DNA from: Undaria pinnatifida
Lineage: Eukaryota; Sar; Phaeophyceae; Laminariales; Alariaceae
Length of the DNA stretch: 64,000 nucleotides
Assembly (NCBI GenBank): GCA_012845835.1
Contig: JABAKD010000026.1
Location: forward strand, 930,001 to 994,000
Direction: 5' to 3'
Shown: positions 12,805 through 23,320 of the stretch, in pieces
How the letters are laid out: every line of letters starts with the position of its first letter
Position numbering within the stretch: position 1 is the first letter of the stretch
The notes under the pieces: generated by a model
Told to the model about the DNA's origin: nothing
Database searches by the model: none
Seen by the model: only the letters and a program-made list of their open reading frames with translations
Position numbers and translations under genes: made by a program

Positions 12805-13265
12805 TGAACGTAATATACTTCGCCGAGGTTCGCACCGCAGATAAAATTCTAAGCTTTTGCAAAGGCGTCTTGCTGCCTGTCTTACATGTCCTGGGTACGT
12901 TCTTTTCAAAAATTGAGCCCTTTGCTACTACTGCCACTGTAGGTGCATGACGATCGAGTGAGCGAGCGCGCTGACGATGGACGATTCCACGGCTTGTAAC
13001 TCACCGTTCATCAATCATGTCGTATACACACCACAACAGGCACACACCTACATACACACTACACACATACGCAAAGGCATACGCATGCACTCCAATCGGC
13101 CCTATACGTACACCGTCGTCGTTCCTGGGACAAGAGCACCCGTTCTTGTGCTTGTTTCTTGGTGTTGTTTTAAGCGGTTCTTGTATTTATGTCCAATCGA
13201 ATTCTCGTCCAGTTCTCCAAGGGCAGCTTTTTTTTCATGTTTTTTTTTTGCATTTTGGTAGGTAG
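12805..13265 (+). repeat. Repeat ROUT, tandem copy 1
   Basis: About 450 bp that recur at 13285-13800. Shared blocks, in order: 'gccgaggttc', 'gagccctttgctact', 'gatcgagtgagcgag', 'acgattccacggcttgtaactcaccg', then an ACACAC-rich segment, 'ccgtcgtcgttcctg' and 'gttttaagcggttctt'. The later part of the unit is also present at 21195-21300. Confidence 0.75.
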
Positions 13266-13284
13266 ACTAGACTAGATCTACATG

Positions 13285-13800
13285 TTTAACGAAATGTAAT
13301 TAGCCGAGGTTCACGACGCAGAGAAAATTCGGAGCTATGGCAAGGGCATCTTGCTTTTTTTTTTTTTTTTTTTCATCCTCCGGCGGATGGGGAAGAATAA
13401 AGCTTTAGCTCACCACACTTCTACGTATTCTCTTACGCGTCGTGTGTGTGTCTTACGTGTCCCGGAAAACTTCTGTACAAAAGTAGAGCCCTTTGCTACT
13501 CCTACTACTAAACTGTGCTGTGTAATACACTTAGTCTAATGATCGAGTGAGCGAGTGGGCGGACGATGGACGATTCCACGGCTTGTAACTCACCGCTCAT
13601 CATTATGTCGTATACACACCACAACCGGCACACACATACGCGCACACTACACACATACATACAGGCACACGCACGCACTTTAGTCGGCCTTTATACCGTC
13701 GTCATTCCTGCGGTATGAGCAACCTATAGTTGCACTTGTTTCATGGTGTTGTTCTAAGCGGTTCTTATATTCATGTTCAACCCCGGTCTCGTCCAGCAGC
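13285..13800 (+). repeat. Repeat ROUT, tandem copy 2 with inserted element
   Basis: It has the same order of blocks as 12805-13265. The copy is interrupted after 'gcaagggcatcttgc' by the poly-T-led insertion at about 13355-13450, and it resumes before 'gagccctttgctact'. It continues directly into the longer part of ROUT that flanks the retrotransposon. Confidence 0.7.
13355..13455 (-). mobile_element. Short poly-A retroposon R6, copy 1
   Basis: On the - strand this reads 'cgacgcgtaagagaatacg', 'gtgtggtgagctaaa', 'ctttatt', 'ccgccggaggatg' and ends in a run of about 20 A. The same order is on the + strand at about 30985-31090. Copy 1 of ROUT lacks it, which shows that it inserted into copy 2. 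A terminal A-run indicates retroposition. Confidence 0.65.
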
Positions 13801-14430
13801 ACCCACCAGGAGGTTTTTTGTTTTCATGGGGCTACCAGCAGGCGCCCTATGACCAGCCACCCTCTCACGGCCGATGATGGTCAAGTCGCGACAAGAATTG
13901 GCAGCCACGCCCCCTCGACGTCATGGTGACCCAGCCCCTGTCGCGCGTTCACCATGGAGACGCGGTTCCAGGGTGTCCGCGGAAGGTTACCAAACCCTGC
14001 GGATCTGTTCACAATTTTTATTCGGGCCAAAATATAGAATACATTAAGTTGTGTATTTGATTATTTTATTGTTCTTCATATTCCCGGCCGACGGAGCATA
14101 CCGAGCTAGATGAAAGGGGTGAAACGGTACCATTACGGCACGCGAGACACCCTTGCCTGCACCCCCAGCCCTGCTCGCTGCGGCGAGTGATATTGCGCTC
14201 GGCAGATGTGTGCTGCTGCTGCTGCTGTATATGAGTTTTGACAAAATTTTCGATTTCACAGCTGGAGTGTTTTATAATTTGTATAACATTGCTGCAGTTA
14301 GTTGCTGCTGTTGTGCTGCGGCTACCGCTCCGGCTACTTCTGCTTCTACTGTTTAAACTACTGAGGAGATGCGATCAAAACAGAGAAAACGATTCGACAC
14401 AGGCGGGTAGCGGGCCCTTTTACGCAATCA
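13690..14430 (+). repeat. Left ROUT block directly before the retrotransposon
   Basis: About 740 bp aligned, in the same orientation, to 21195-21910. Shared landmarks: 'ccaccctctcacggc', 'gtcaagtcgcga', 'ggtgtccgcggaag', 'tgcggatctgttcacaat', 'gacacccttgcctgca' and 'ctcggcagatgt', then a CTG tract and 'aaaacaaaaag'. It ends where element block A1 begins. Confidence 0.75.
14226..14292 (+). repeat. R1 3'-end fragment inserted in a CTG tract
   Basis: 'atgagttttgac', 'aaaattttcgatttcacagc' and 'tggagtgttttataat' match the constant end of R1. The equivalent point in the right ROUT copy (about 21740-21760) has an uninterrupted CTG tract, so the fragment is an insertion. Confidence 0.7.
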
Positions 14431-14680
14431 AAACAAAAAGCTATTGTTATCGAAGCACGAGAAAAAAAAGGATGTGTTTGTAGGAAGAACTTTGGGGCTA
14501 TTGCACGTTGACCAATGAGATCAGCGCGGGTGGTTAGTAGTTCTTGTCCTGGTAAAGCAAAGGGAACCTTGGATCAGGCTGTCTGGTTGCAGACTAGCAA
14601 TCGAAGCACGCAGAGAAGAGAGAAGCATCGTCAGCGAGACAGGTTCAAGGTGTGATAGACTGGTTGATTCCTGCTGCAAG
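14428..14680 (+). repeat. Split direct repeat A1
   Basis: It matches A2 (20128-20372) from 'tattgttatcgaRgcacgag' through 'ttgaccaatgagatcaRcgc', 'ttgcagactagcaatcgaag' and 'gagaagcatcgtcagcga' to 'caaggtgtgataRactgg'. The identity is high over about 245 bp. It marks the left end of the retrotransposon. Confidence 0.85.
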
Positions 14681-14789
14681 CGAGCTTCGCTGCGACTGCT
14701 GCCGTGAGACTTCACTGGGACTGCTGTGGTGACTGTCGTGTTGATAATTATCTGTGACTACTGCTGTGGCGAGCGCTTCGGGCTGTCTC

Positions 14790-16470
14790 TTCGACGATGC
14801 GTGGTTCGCCGAGTGCCGCGGCGCCTGCCGGCGCCAGCGATGAGACGGAGGCTACTCTGCGTGCCCGGGCCGCCGCAGCTCTCGCGGGCTCGGGTTCCGC
14901 CTCCGGAATGCCAGCCGTCGGTGCGGCCTTGCCTTCGGATGACTGAGCTACTTGGGCCCAACAGGTTAAAGCCGAATTCGCGCGGGTCCATACGCGCCTT
15001 GACGAAACAATTGCCGTGTTATCGGCAACTGCTTTTTCCTCCCGCGAAGGAGCGGCTGCCTGTGCTGTCCAGGTAGCTAATGTCGACATCATTCTTCGAC
15101 GGTTCGTGAAGATCAACTTTGGTCGGGTAGCCTCCCGAAGCGACGGCGACGCTCAGAAACGGCAGCGCCAAAAAGCACAACTTGCCACCGAATGACCATA
15201 TGGAACAAGGTCAACACAGCTAGGAAGCTGTGGATTATTCGAGGGCGTATCCCCCCGAACCTCGGGGACTCTCCCGCTGACCTGCAGTCGTTTGCGGGGG
15301 AGGCCATTCACGTGAAAGCCAACGTCGCGTCCCAGCTTCGGTCCTTCAGTTCCTTTGACGTCGGGGCCTATGGGCCTCGCGTGCACGGGCCCATCGGGCA
15401 CTCCCTCTTGGTCGCCGACCGTCTCGACCTCTTGAGATTCGCCGTCGTTGCGATTCTTCTGTGGTCTCTCGCCCGGGGTCGCCGACGATCTCCCCTGTCT
15501 GGCGCGGGTCAATGCCCTCGGCGACGCGTTTACGGTGACGGTCATGGGCTTGCGTGCGCACACCTTCAGCAACTACAGTATGCTGTCTGTCCCAGAAGCG
15601 CATGCAGTGCTGTGTGCTATGGTTAACCGCGACATCGCTTTGTGAGTGAGTGGGCAAATGCGTGCTGCGCAGCGGTCGTCCCCTGCTGTTGTCCCCCCCC
15701 CAGCTGGTACGGTGTTCAAACCTCCACCCATGCCCGCGTTCGTACGCGTTCTCGAATTTTGCCGCGGCGCGGGGGAGGTGTTCCTGCTCGTGCTCAGCAG
15801 CATCGGTTCCGGCGCAGACAGGACCACCAAGCGGAAGGTCACCGCTCCCCGTGTTGGGTCGACCGGGTCCAAGGTAAGACCAATTAAAGTCTCCCCCAGG
15901 CCTGCTGGATGTTCGCGCGCACCGGTAAATGCAACTGATCTCCGTGTAAGTTCCTGCACGAGGCTCGCGCGGCCTCGGCATCCTCGCCATCTCCACCTAC
16001 TCGCAGGGAGGAAGGCGGTGGAAGCGCGGCGGCGGCGGGCGGAGGGTCGCGGGCGTTGTCCCTGCGTGCGGTCCTCCCCGCGGGGTGCGACAGGAGGGGC
16101 GAGGGGGGTAGAGGCGCTGGTTCTTGTTCTGGATCAAGACTCGGGCTCTGCCGCCGGGTGGGGCCAACCATTGCGGGCGCAGCTGCGGCGCCGGCGGTGA
16201 ATGTAGTGGCTGCGTCAAAAATTGAGAGTGGCGGCCGCGTGTTGGGCCCAACCTCGGGAGGCGCGACTGGATCGTTGGCGGTTGGTGGGGGGTTTGCGTC
16301 GACGGTCGACGTTGGCGCAGCGCTGACCGTACCGGCAATCCGCGGAGTCACGGGCGGGCTGCGGGGGCGTGCGTTGGAGGCGCTGGCGAGCGTTGGGCGC
16401 GAGCGTGTACCCCTTGCTCCGGAATCCGTCGTCTTCGGGAATAGAGGTGACCAGGGGGGGAGCGCGCGTG
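14790..16470 (+). pseudogene. Gag-like first coding region of the retrotransposon, frame broken
   Basis: The GC-rich region between A1 and the reverse transcriptase is where PAT/Ngaro elements carry a gag-like ORF. Forward frames with biased composition include 15192-15626, 15448-15645, 15646-16200 and 16056-16664 (alanine-, glycine- and arginine-rich). No single frame runs through and no zinc knuckle was recognised. The call rests on position, so its function is inferred. Long - strand frames here (15346-15996, 15884-16612) are regarded as shadows. Confidence 0.4.
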
Positions 16471-16471
16471 C

Positions 16472-18776
16472 GTGTACGTTAGTCTCGGCGCGCATTGTAG
16501 GAACTGGCTTATTGGTCGCGCCGCAAATACAGTTAGCCATAGCGAACGTGTGCGACGTTCGGATATTGACTGGGGGTGCAGACACGGTTCGACCGACGAC
16601 GAGCGCGCGCACGCACAGTTGGATTTGGCGTTTGAGGCATGGCGCTCCGCGCAGGATAGCGTAACGCGGTCGGTATCGTCAACAGGTTCCGCGAATATCG
16701 ATGTGGTTACCAGCGCGGGGTCGTCTCTTTTGCGTGCCTGTGCCGGCAGTAGTCAATTGTTCACGTCGGCTGTCGAATCCGCTTGCATTGCCCCACATAT
16801 TCATCCTCACATCGTTCGTCATTGGTTTGGAACCGTCGAGAACTTCCCTCGTGTTGGCCAGTTGCTCCGAATTTTGGCAGCGGACTCCCCAATGTGTGTC
16901 GCGCGGGGCGGTAATCTGACTGCTGAGCTTGCATACGGTAACCACCCGAGTGTCGCGCCTTAAGCCGTTGATGCTGACCAAACGATATGTGCTGATGTGG
17001 TGCACGGTCGGGCTTTGGTGTTTATACTTAGTTACGCGTTCGGTATTCGGGGTTTGAGCGTTTCGTCGTTGGTTGTCGTGCTTAAGACTAAGTTTCGCAT
17101 CATTCACGATCTCACGTTTGCCCGCGCGGGGGGCCATTCCAGCGTTGAAGACCTACTTTTCCTCCGTCCCCTCCTGCGAGCTCGGTCATGTGTTTCTGTG
17201 TGCGTTGTTACGGGTGTTGTTTTTGCGGCAGTTTCACGGTCCCACAGCAAGAATCGTTATTTTCCGCGTTGACGTGAAAGACGCCTACGTCAAGTCTTAG
17301 TTGACCCGGTAGGGGCGCCGGTGTTTGGGTACGCGACAGGCGAATACGTAGTTGTCGATCTTCGCTTGCAATTCGGGTGGCGTAATAGCCCCGGGTTCTG
17401 GGGACTGATGCCTTCTGCGCTGGAAAATTCCCACACCCACTCTACGTTCCAAGACGCGGCTGTTTTCCCACAAGGGGCGGCTGCCGTCGAACGTGTGCGT
17501 CTTACCCCGCTGCGGTGGGTTTCGGTTCCGTACCTCCCTCGCGATTGTCGAACCATTTCCGGTAGCAGCGGCTACACCTGTTTTTTTTTTCGTGTTGAAC
17601 TACGTAGACGACGGCATTCTTGTCGAGAGTCCATGGTGGCCGGACGGTCGTCGCTGTATGCGGGCTGTGCAGTCGTTGGCGTCGGACCACTTTCGTATGT
17701 TGGCCGTACGTTGCGCGACCGACTCTCCTCAGTTGTCCGCCAGCAAAATCACTAACTGGGACACGCGTCTCGAAGTGCTGGGCTACTTGGTTGACACAGA
17801 GGCGCTTGCGGTGACGGCACCGCCTCATAATCGCCTCAAGCTGCGATTGCTTTTAGCGGAGTGGCCCCCGACAACTCGCACCTATGCTTCAGCGAAACAA
17901 GTGTCGCAGCTGGCGGGTTTCCTCATGCACATATTTTGCCGTTTGTTCCGGGTCTTTTTTCATGCATCGTTTGTTGGCTTCGGTTTGGATGCCGCGCATG
18001 GCTGCCGGTGATCACGTAGCTGGCCGAATGGTCAATGCGGGGCGGCGTGTTGCCCGTGGGCCCGAGGTCCATGCGGATGTCGAGTTCTGGCGGTGGTTTG
18101 TTGACAAAGGTGTTCACGCGCGCGATGGGGTGCTGTCGGCGCCAATGTATCATTTGCTAGAGCGTCCGGCACAACGTACGTTGTTCTCGGAACCGTCAAA
18201 AACCACCGTCGGGGATATTGTCTCGAAACTGGTTTTTACAGGCGCTGTGATCTCACAGCCCAGGAACAGTCATGGTTTTGAGGCTCGAGTAAGTCCGTGC
18301 GCGGCGTAGACGCCTTATCTATCAACGTGCTTGAGCTTTTGGGCATGGTTTTGTTGGCATTTGTCCTAGTGTTTTCGTGTGCCGATCGACCGTCAGCAAC
18401 GGGAGGTTGTGCTTTGTTGCGATTAGACAACGAGACCGCCGTGCATTGGATGCGGCAATATCGGGGGGGGCTGGAACCGCTTTCCGGTGCACTCATGCGT
18501 CTCCTCGGCGTTTCCGAAGTGTCATCCGGATGGCGATTCGAGTCAACCCATGTGCGTGGTATCCACAACGCTGCCGCAGACGGTATCTCTCGCTGGGATC
18601 GTGGCTCCGTTCTTGATAATTTGCGCGCCGTTCGTCCCAACATCCCATGGCACGTTCGGGAACTGGGGACCATCGGCATTCCTCTATGTGCTTCGGTGTT
18701 GGCCTCGGACTCATTCGACACACCGTTGCGGCCTCGACTGAACGAGCTCATGTGGGGCATTTTGGAGCATGGGTAA
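16472..18776 (+). pseudogene. Reverse transcriptase-RNase H of DIRS-order element, broken
   Basis: The upstream part reads in one frame from 16472, with a single stop at 16961. It includes VHGRALVFILSYAFGIRGL and KTKFRIIHDLTFA, typical of the DIRS-type RT N-terminus. The frame then shifts near 17190-17280 (FRVDVKDAYVK), again near 17320, and at the T-run at 17580-17590. The active-site box LNYVDDGILVE is intact at about 17592-17624 (YVDD codons from 17601). The RNase H part (about 18297-18776) contains LRLDNETAVHWM and THVRGIHNAAADGISRW. The product would copy element RNA into DNA. The three or more frame changes make it non-functional as it stands. The 3' end overlaps the start of the recombinase frame. 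Confidence 0.8.
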
Positions 18777-19803
18777 ACGTTCGGGTACGTTCTGGTTTTC
18801 CTGTCTTTCTTGATCGCGGCATTGACGATGTGACCAACGTCTGGCATCTGTTTGAGTACGTAGCGTACGCGTTTGCTACCAAGAAATTGCGGTCGGCGAC
18901 CATTGAAAGCCGTCTGTCGGCCATCAAGTTTTTTCATCGCATTCCACGCGGTTTCGAGCTCGACACCACTCACCCTGTCATCGCGAGCGCCGTCAAAGGT
19001 GCGGTGCGCTCGCATGCCGAAGTGGGTAACCAGGCGACCGTGCGTCGGCCCGTGTCGTCGGCTATGTTGCTTGCTCGCGAAATTTTAATGCCTGCTTGGC
19101 GTAACGGGGGGCGCGTGTTGTGGCTTGCGTTGTGCCGTCGTTTCGGTTTTTGACCAGCGCGTCCGAAAAGTTCGCGGAAACCTGGTGGCGTATCCACGAA
19201 ACGTATTGTTTACGGCGGGCACACGCGGCTTTATTTCGATGTCGGGTACAGGTGGGGCTGGCGCAGTGGTCGAGATCCGACGTTGTCGAGGTTCAATTTC
19301 GTGGGTCTAAAGGCGAACAGATGCGCAAAGGGGCGGTTATTTCGCGCGTTTGGGCGGGATCACCGAGGCCTGTGGGGGCCGGTGGCGGTGCTGTCGATCT
19401 TATGCTCGAGTTTATGTCTTGTTATTTGTCTCCACCCTTGTCGGCTCCCCTGGTGGCGTGTGGCAGTGGTGGTGGCAGATGGTCCATGTGGACAAAGCAA
19501 CAAGCGACGGTAGCCTGGCGAGAAGTGGTTGCGCTGGCGGGCGTGCGGGCGGACGAGTACGCTCTGCACTCTCTTAGGATTGGGGGCGCAACGCACTTAT
19601 CAGCAGGGGGTGCCTCTTCAGAGACTTTGCAACGGGAAGGCCGGTGGGCGTCTGATGCCTATAAGGCGTATGTTTGTAGCCACGGGAAGGATGCCAGCCG
19701 GGTAGCAAATGTAATGGCCCAGGAAGGGATGGGTGACGGGATCCAGACGGGACAGGGTACACATTGGGGGCAAGTTAACCCCATTCCAAAGCTTGAGCGG
19801 TAG
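18640..19803 (+). pseudogene. Tyrosine recombinase of DIRS-order element, one frameshift
   Basis: The N-terminal half lies in the frame 18647-19153 (helical core-binding part, SAIKFFHRIPRGFE). The catalytic half lies in the frame 19120-19803. The frames join near 19120-19150, around the position where the first catalytic Arg of the family is expected; that Arg is not visible (the frame reads FLTSASEKF). Downstream are VEVQFRGSKGEQMRKGAVI, then the box HSLRIGGATH (His codon 19567, Arg 19576). GRWASDAYKAYVCSHG follows, with the probable nucleophile Tyr at 19669. The role is integration of the circular DNA copy. A single frameshift separates it from an open frame, so the element may have been active fairly recently. 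Confidence 0.8.
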
Positions 19804-19964
19804 GAGTCTACGTAACTACTCCAGCTAGTACGCAACCTTTTCATTTGTGCCAGTCAGACCGAAAGGAGAAGTTGAATATTGACGTGCACATCCTAGGGGT
19901 ACAGCAAAGGGGGTAGAGGAGGGACGCAATGCGTCCGTAAGCTGAACCAAATGCCATTGTTGGA
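19804..19964 (+). other. Spacer between recombinase stop and B1
   Basis: A 160-base AT/GC-mixed spacer with no ORF. It probably contains the element's 3' untranslated part. Confidence 0.4.
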
Positions 19965-20105
19965 GGCTGGCGTCGAAAGCTCGACATTGCCAGCTGGGAT
20001 GGAACTTGACTCGGGGTTACGGACGATGGCGTGGGGTTGCTGTTGGAGCAGCCCCGGAGGCCTGCCCCTCTCTCCGCCCCTCGTGCTCCGAGCGGGACGT
20101 GCGTA
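19965..20105 (+). repeat. Split direct repeat B1
   Basis: It matches B2 (21004-21150) through 'ggaggctggcgtcgaaagct', 'gatggaacttgactc', 'gttgctgttggagcagcccc' and 'gcctgcccctctctccgccc' to 'cgtgctccgagcg'. The similarity is above about 90% by eye over roughly 140 bp. Confidence 0.85.
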
Positions 20106-20127
20106 ATGGTATGATACAACTTCGAAA

Positions 20128-20372
20128 GCAAAATACAAAGCGTATTGTTATCGAGGCACGAGAAAATGAGAGCTTTTATGTACGGAAGGAGTTTGGGGTT
20201 ATTGCGCGTTGACCAATGAGATCAACGCGGGTCGTTACTTGTATTTGTCCTGGTATACCAAAGGTAACCTTAGATCAGTTTGTCTCGTTGCAGACTAGCA
20301 ATCGAAGCACGCAGAGAAGAGAGAAGCATCGTCAGCGAAGCAGATTCAAGGTGTGATAAACTGGCTGATTTC
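20128..20372 (+). repeat. Split direct repeat A2
   Basis: It matches A1 at 14428-14680 with scattered substitutions. It lies about 20 bases after B1, giving the B1-A2 internal junction expected for a PAT/Ngaro element. Confidence 0.85.
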
Positions 20373-21003
20373 CCATCCACCCGTCCGTGCTTTTGAGGTA
20401 TTCGGTGCAGGGGGAGTGAGGCGGTCGCAGCAACGCGGGCAGAGTGTCCTTTGCTGTTAGCTACACGTACCTAGGGGGCAGTGTGCAGCCGCCCAGGTGT
20501 CGTAGGTTGCGCGTTTCGATTCATTATATGTGTGGTGCTCAGGGACCCTGTTTATGTCATCAGAGTGGCGCGCGCACGTCTCCAAGCTGGAGGTGCGCGC
20601 TTTTCCGTCATAAAAGCTGCAGTGTGCAATGCAGGCGTTCGTGCGGTGTCGGCTGCTTACCGCGCTTCGCGAACATGCACGCATGTCTCCAAGCTGGAGG
20701 TGCGTCCATTTTTCCTTGTATGGAATTTGCACTATGCTGTGCAGATGTTGTGTAATGACGGGTAATAGTAAGCAGGCGCAGTGGTTTAGTCCCCCACTTC
20801 GCTCGGTATTAGCGCAACATGAAACTGCAGGAGAGAGGGTTGTCCGTATTAGTGCTGCTTGGCAGCGGAGTACATATGTATACTGGCGTTCTGTATATAT
20901 TGTTGGTGCTCCTCTAGTAGACAATTTTTGCGTTGGATGTGTCGTGTGTGCGCTTGTGCTGAGCACCACAGTGCAGTAAAATGTGTCTATTTTTTCGAGT
21001 CTT
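20373..21003 (+). other. Region between A2 and B2, no gene
   Basis: It contains a repeated 'tctccaagctggaggtgcg' block (about 20579 and 20684) and small frames of at most about 116 codons without motifs. In known elements of this type this interval is usually short, so this may be an internal insertion or a lineage-specific tail. Confidence 0.45.
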
Positions 21004-21150
21004 GGTGGAGGCTGGCGTCGAAAGCTCGACATTGCCGGTTGGGATGGAACTTGACTCAGGGTTACGGACGATAGCGTTGGGTTGCTGTTGGAGCAGCCCC
21101 GGGGGCCTGCCCCTCTCTCCGCCCCCCGTGCTCCGAGCGCGGGGTGCGCA
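21004..21150 (+). repeat. Split direct repeat B2
   Basis: It matches B1 and marks the right end of the retrotransposon. A 283-codon minus frame (20457-21308) running through A2-B2 is a chance frame. Confidence 0.85.
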
Positions 21151-21194
21151 ATAACAAGAAAGGGTGAAATAATCCTGTTCCAAAATTGTGGGCT

Positions 21195-21910
21195 TTGTAT
21201 ACCGTCCGAGTTCCTGCGGCAAGAGCAACCGATTCTTGTGCTTGTTTCATGGCGCTTTTCTAAGCGGTTCCCATACTCATGTCCAGTCCCGGTGTCGTCC
21301 AGCAACACCCACGGGGATATTTGTTTGGTTTCGTGGAGCCACCAGGCGCCCCATCACTAGCCACCCTCTCACGGCTGATGACGGCCAAGTCGCGACCGAA
21401 ATCGGCAGCGGCGACCCCTCGAAGTCGAGGAGACCAAGCCCCCGTCGCGCGCTCACCAGGCGCACAGGGTTCCACGCAGCTATCACGGTGTCCGCGGAAG
21501 TCAACCAAACCTTGCGGATCTGTTCACAATTTCTATGAGGGCTAAAATATGGAGTACGTTTTACATGGGATATGAATCTTGTACTGTTCCTTATATTCCC
21601 CGCCGACGGGGCATACAGAGCGAGATAACAGGGGTGTAACAGGGCCATTTCGGCGCACGAAACACCCTTGCCTGCATCCTCGGCCCTGTTCGCCGCGGCG
21701 AAAGATATGGGACTCGGCAGATGTCTACTGCTGCTGCTGCTGCTGCATACCGCTACAGCTGCTGCTGTTGTGCTGGAGCTACTGCTGCGGCTACTGCTGC
21801 TGCTGCTGCTTGTACTGCTGGACTGCTGAGAGGGTGCGATAAAAAACAGAGAAGGCGACGCGAGACAGGGCGGGTAGGGGGGCATTTTTCCACAAACAAA
21901 ACAAAAAGAA
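21195..21910 (+). repeat. Right ROUT block with CTG tract
   Basis: A direct-orientation copy of 13690-14430. It starts at 'tataccgtc', 45 bases after B2, and ends at 'aaacaaaaag'. The CTG-rich part at about 21724-21822 is longer than in the left copy and generates poly-Ser/Ala frames on both strands that are not genes. Confidence 0.75.
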
Positions 21911-22185
21911 ATAAAAATTGTAAACGTTTATTAAATTTGAATAACAATTTGTGGTGTTGCAAGTGACCTGCTATTCTCCGGGAGGCGGAATGCAATCCCG
22001 TACCTAATAGAGCAAAGCACCGCCACCGAGCTCAGCCGAGATCCAGACATGCTTCAAAATGTACCCATCGCGGGCTAGCTTGCCCCGCGGCCGAAAGTGC
22101 GACAAGAAACGCTCGGGCACCGGAGAGCAGCGAGGAAAAGAAAAACAAAGGTAATATTTTACATGATCAAAACTCCGCCCCCCCC
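21911..22185. other. No gene recognised
   Basis: AT-rich to mixed sequence between ROUT and the R1 cluster. I see nothing in it beyond a 61-codon minus frame. Confidence 0.3.
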
Positions 22186-22189
22186 TCAC

Positions 22190-22350
22190 CGGTTATTCGA
22201 CTTATAGGATTCACTTGATAAACGGATACATTTCCCTCCACAACTGTCAGATTTTGTCCCCCTCAGAAACGGGTTTTTAGTTTCCGCGCACAGACTGACT
22301 AACATCACCCTGTTGACCCTGATAGCTACACTGTTGTTGTAAGGGGAGTC
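22190..22350 (+). repeat. R1 repeat, internal fragment
   Basis: 'ccggttattcgacttatagg', 'gattttgtccccctcagaaa', 'tgttgaccctgatagctaca' and 'ggggagtcgccgacctata' match the middle of R1. The constant 3' block is missing. Confidence 0.75.
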
Positions 22351-22499
22351 GCCGACCTATAATTTCTCCAACGCCCCATCTTTCCCGACCACCTGCACGA
22401 TCGCCTAGACCTAGCACCACGGGTATACGGGTATAACAAGCTGCTACATATCTTTGATCTCACAGCCGAAGTGTATTTGAATACTATTTGTGACCTAAA

Positions 22500-23190
22500 C
22501 CTCCTAAAAATCCCCCCCCCCCCCCCTCTTGCTCTCCCTTACTCAAACACCCCACCAAATATCAAAATCCGCCACATTAATAAACACTTCACGCACAAGA
22601 TATCACCTCATTATCTCTCGAGAGCCATCCATGCCGCTGTGTCCCCCCCCCCCCCCCCCCCCCCGCCCCCGCCCCCCCGTCCCCACCCCCCACCCTTCCC
22701 CCCCCAACCCATCCCAACCCCACCCCCTCGAACACTCGACCCTCTCTTTACTCACTGATTGTACGACTTACCCCAGGATATACATGATAAACTGATGTAT
22801 TATTTCCAAAAATGTCACATTTATCCCCTCGAAATAATGTATAGTTTCCAGGCACATATTGAGCTGCCCCCCCCCCCCCCCCCCCGCCCCCCTCCAAACC
22901 CACTCGCTTTTGATCAAAACCAGGCCCCCGCTTTCCCTTCACAGCTGTCAGATTTTGTCCCCCTCAGAAACGGGTTTTATAGTTTCCGCGCACAGACTGA
23001 CTAAAATCATCCTGTTGACCCTGATAGCTACAGTTACACTGTAGCTGCAAGGGGAGTTGCCGACCTATATCCTTAATGAGGACACACAACTCGTAATGCG
23101 CGCGATCGGAGTATCACACACAGCTTGCAAAGATGAGTTTCGACGAAATCTTCGATCTCACAGCTGGAGTGTATTATATTTTTTATAATA
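22500..23190 (+). mobile_element. R1 repeat, near-full copy
   Basis: It is about 690 bp and colinear with 53670-54435: 'ccccaccaaatatcaaaatc', 'ataaacacttca', 'catgccgctg', long C tracts, 'ttgatcaaaac', 'cagctgtcagattttgtccc', 'gcacagactgact', 'ccgacctatatccttaatga', 'cgcgatcggagtatcacaca' and 'gatctcacagctggagtgta'. It has no ORF of coding quality: the frames over the C tracts are proline-rich artefacts. Confidence 0.75.
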
Positions 23191-23320
23191 TTTTCGATGG
23201 GGACACACAACCCGTAATACGCACGATCGGAGTATCACACACAACTTGCAAAGATGAGTTTCGACAAAATCTCCGATCTCACAGCCGAAGTGTAATTTCA
23301 TTTTTTATAATATACATATC
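23191..23320 (+). repeat. R1 repeat, 3' end duplicated in tandem
   Basis: A second copy of only the last 120 bases of R1 follows the first directly, from 'ggggacacacaacccgtaat' to 'ctcacagccgaagtgtaatt'. It is either a 5'-truncated insertion next to an older copy or a local tandem duplication. Confidence 0.7.

Larger units (their letters stand above)
14428..21150 (+). mobile_element. DIRS-order tyrosine-recombinase retrotransposon (PAT/Ngaro-like), decayed
   Basis: A gag-like region, reverse transcriptase, RNase H and tyrosine recombinase lie in this order on the + strand. They are bounded by split direct repeats: A1 at 14428-14680, then after the coding part B1 at 19965-20105, A2 at 20128-20372 and B2 at 21004-21150. 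This A1-body-B1-A2-B2 arrangement is the known hallmark of PAT/Ngaro elements. Such elements integrate as a circular intermediate using a tyrosine recombinase instead of a DDE integrase. The coding part contains several frameshifts and stops, so this copy is probably inactive. The catalytic RT motif and the recombinase HxxR...Y signature survive. About 630 bp of unrelated sequence separates A2 from B2. Confidence 0.85.

Noticed and set aside
15884-16612. A 242-codon minus-strand ORF (and 15346-15996)
   Set aside because: Pro/Ala/Arg-rich shadow of the gag-like region of the + strand retrotransposon.
18236-19015. A 259-codon minus-strand ORF
   Set aside because: It is antisense to the RNase H and recombinase reading, has no domain, and is explained by GC-rich codon usage on the other strand.
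20457-21308. A 283-codon minus-strand ORF
   Set aside because: It runs through split repeats A2-B2 and the neighbouring spacer; repeat sequence, no domain.
21277-21885. A 202-codon minus-strand Ser-rich ORF
   Set aside because: The poly-Ser part is the CTG tract read in reverse; the rest is the ROUT repeat.
22471-22795. Proline-rich ORFs
   Set aside because: They are readings of the C tracts in R1.
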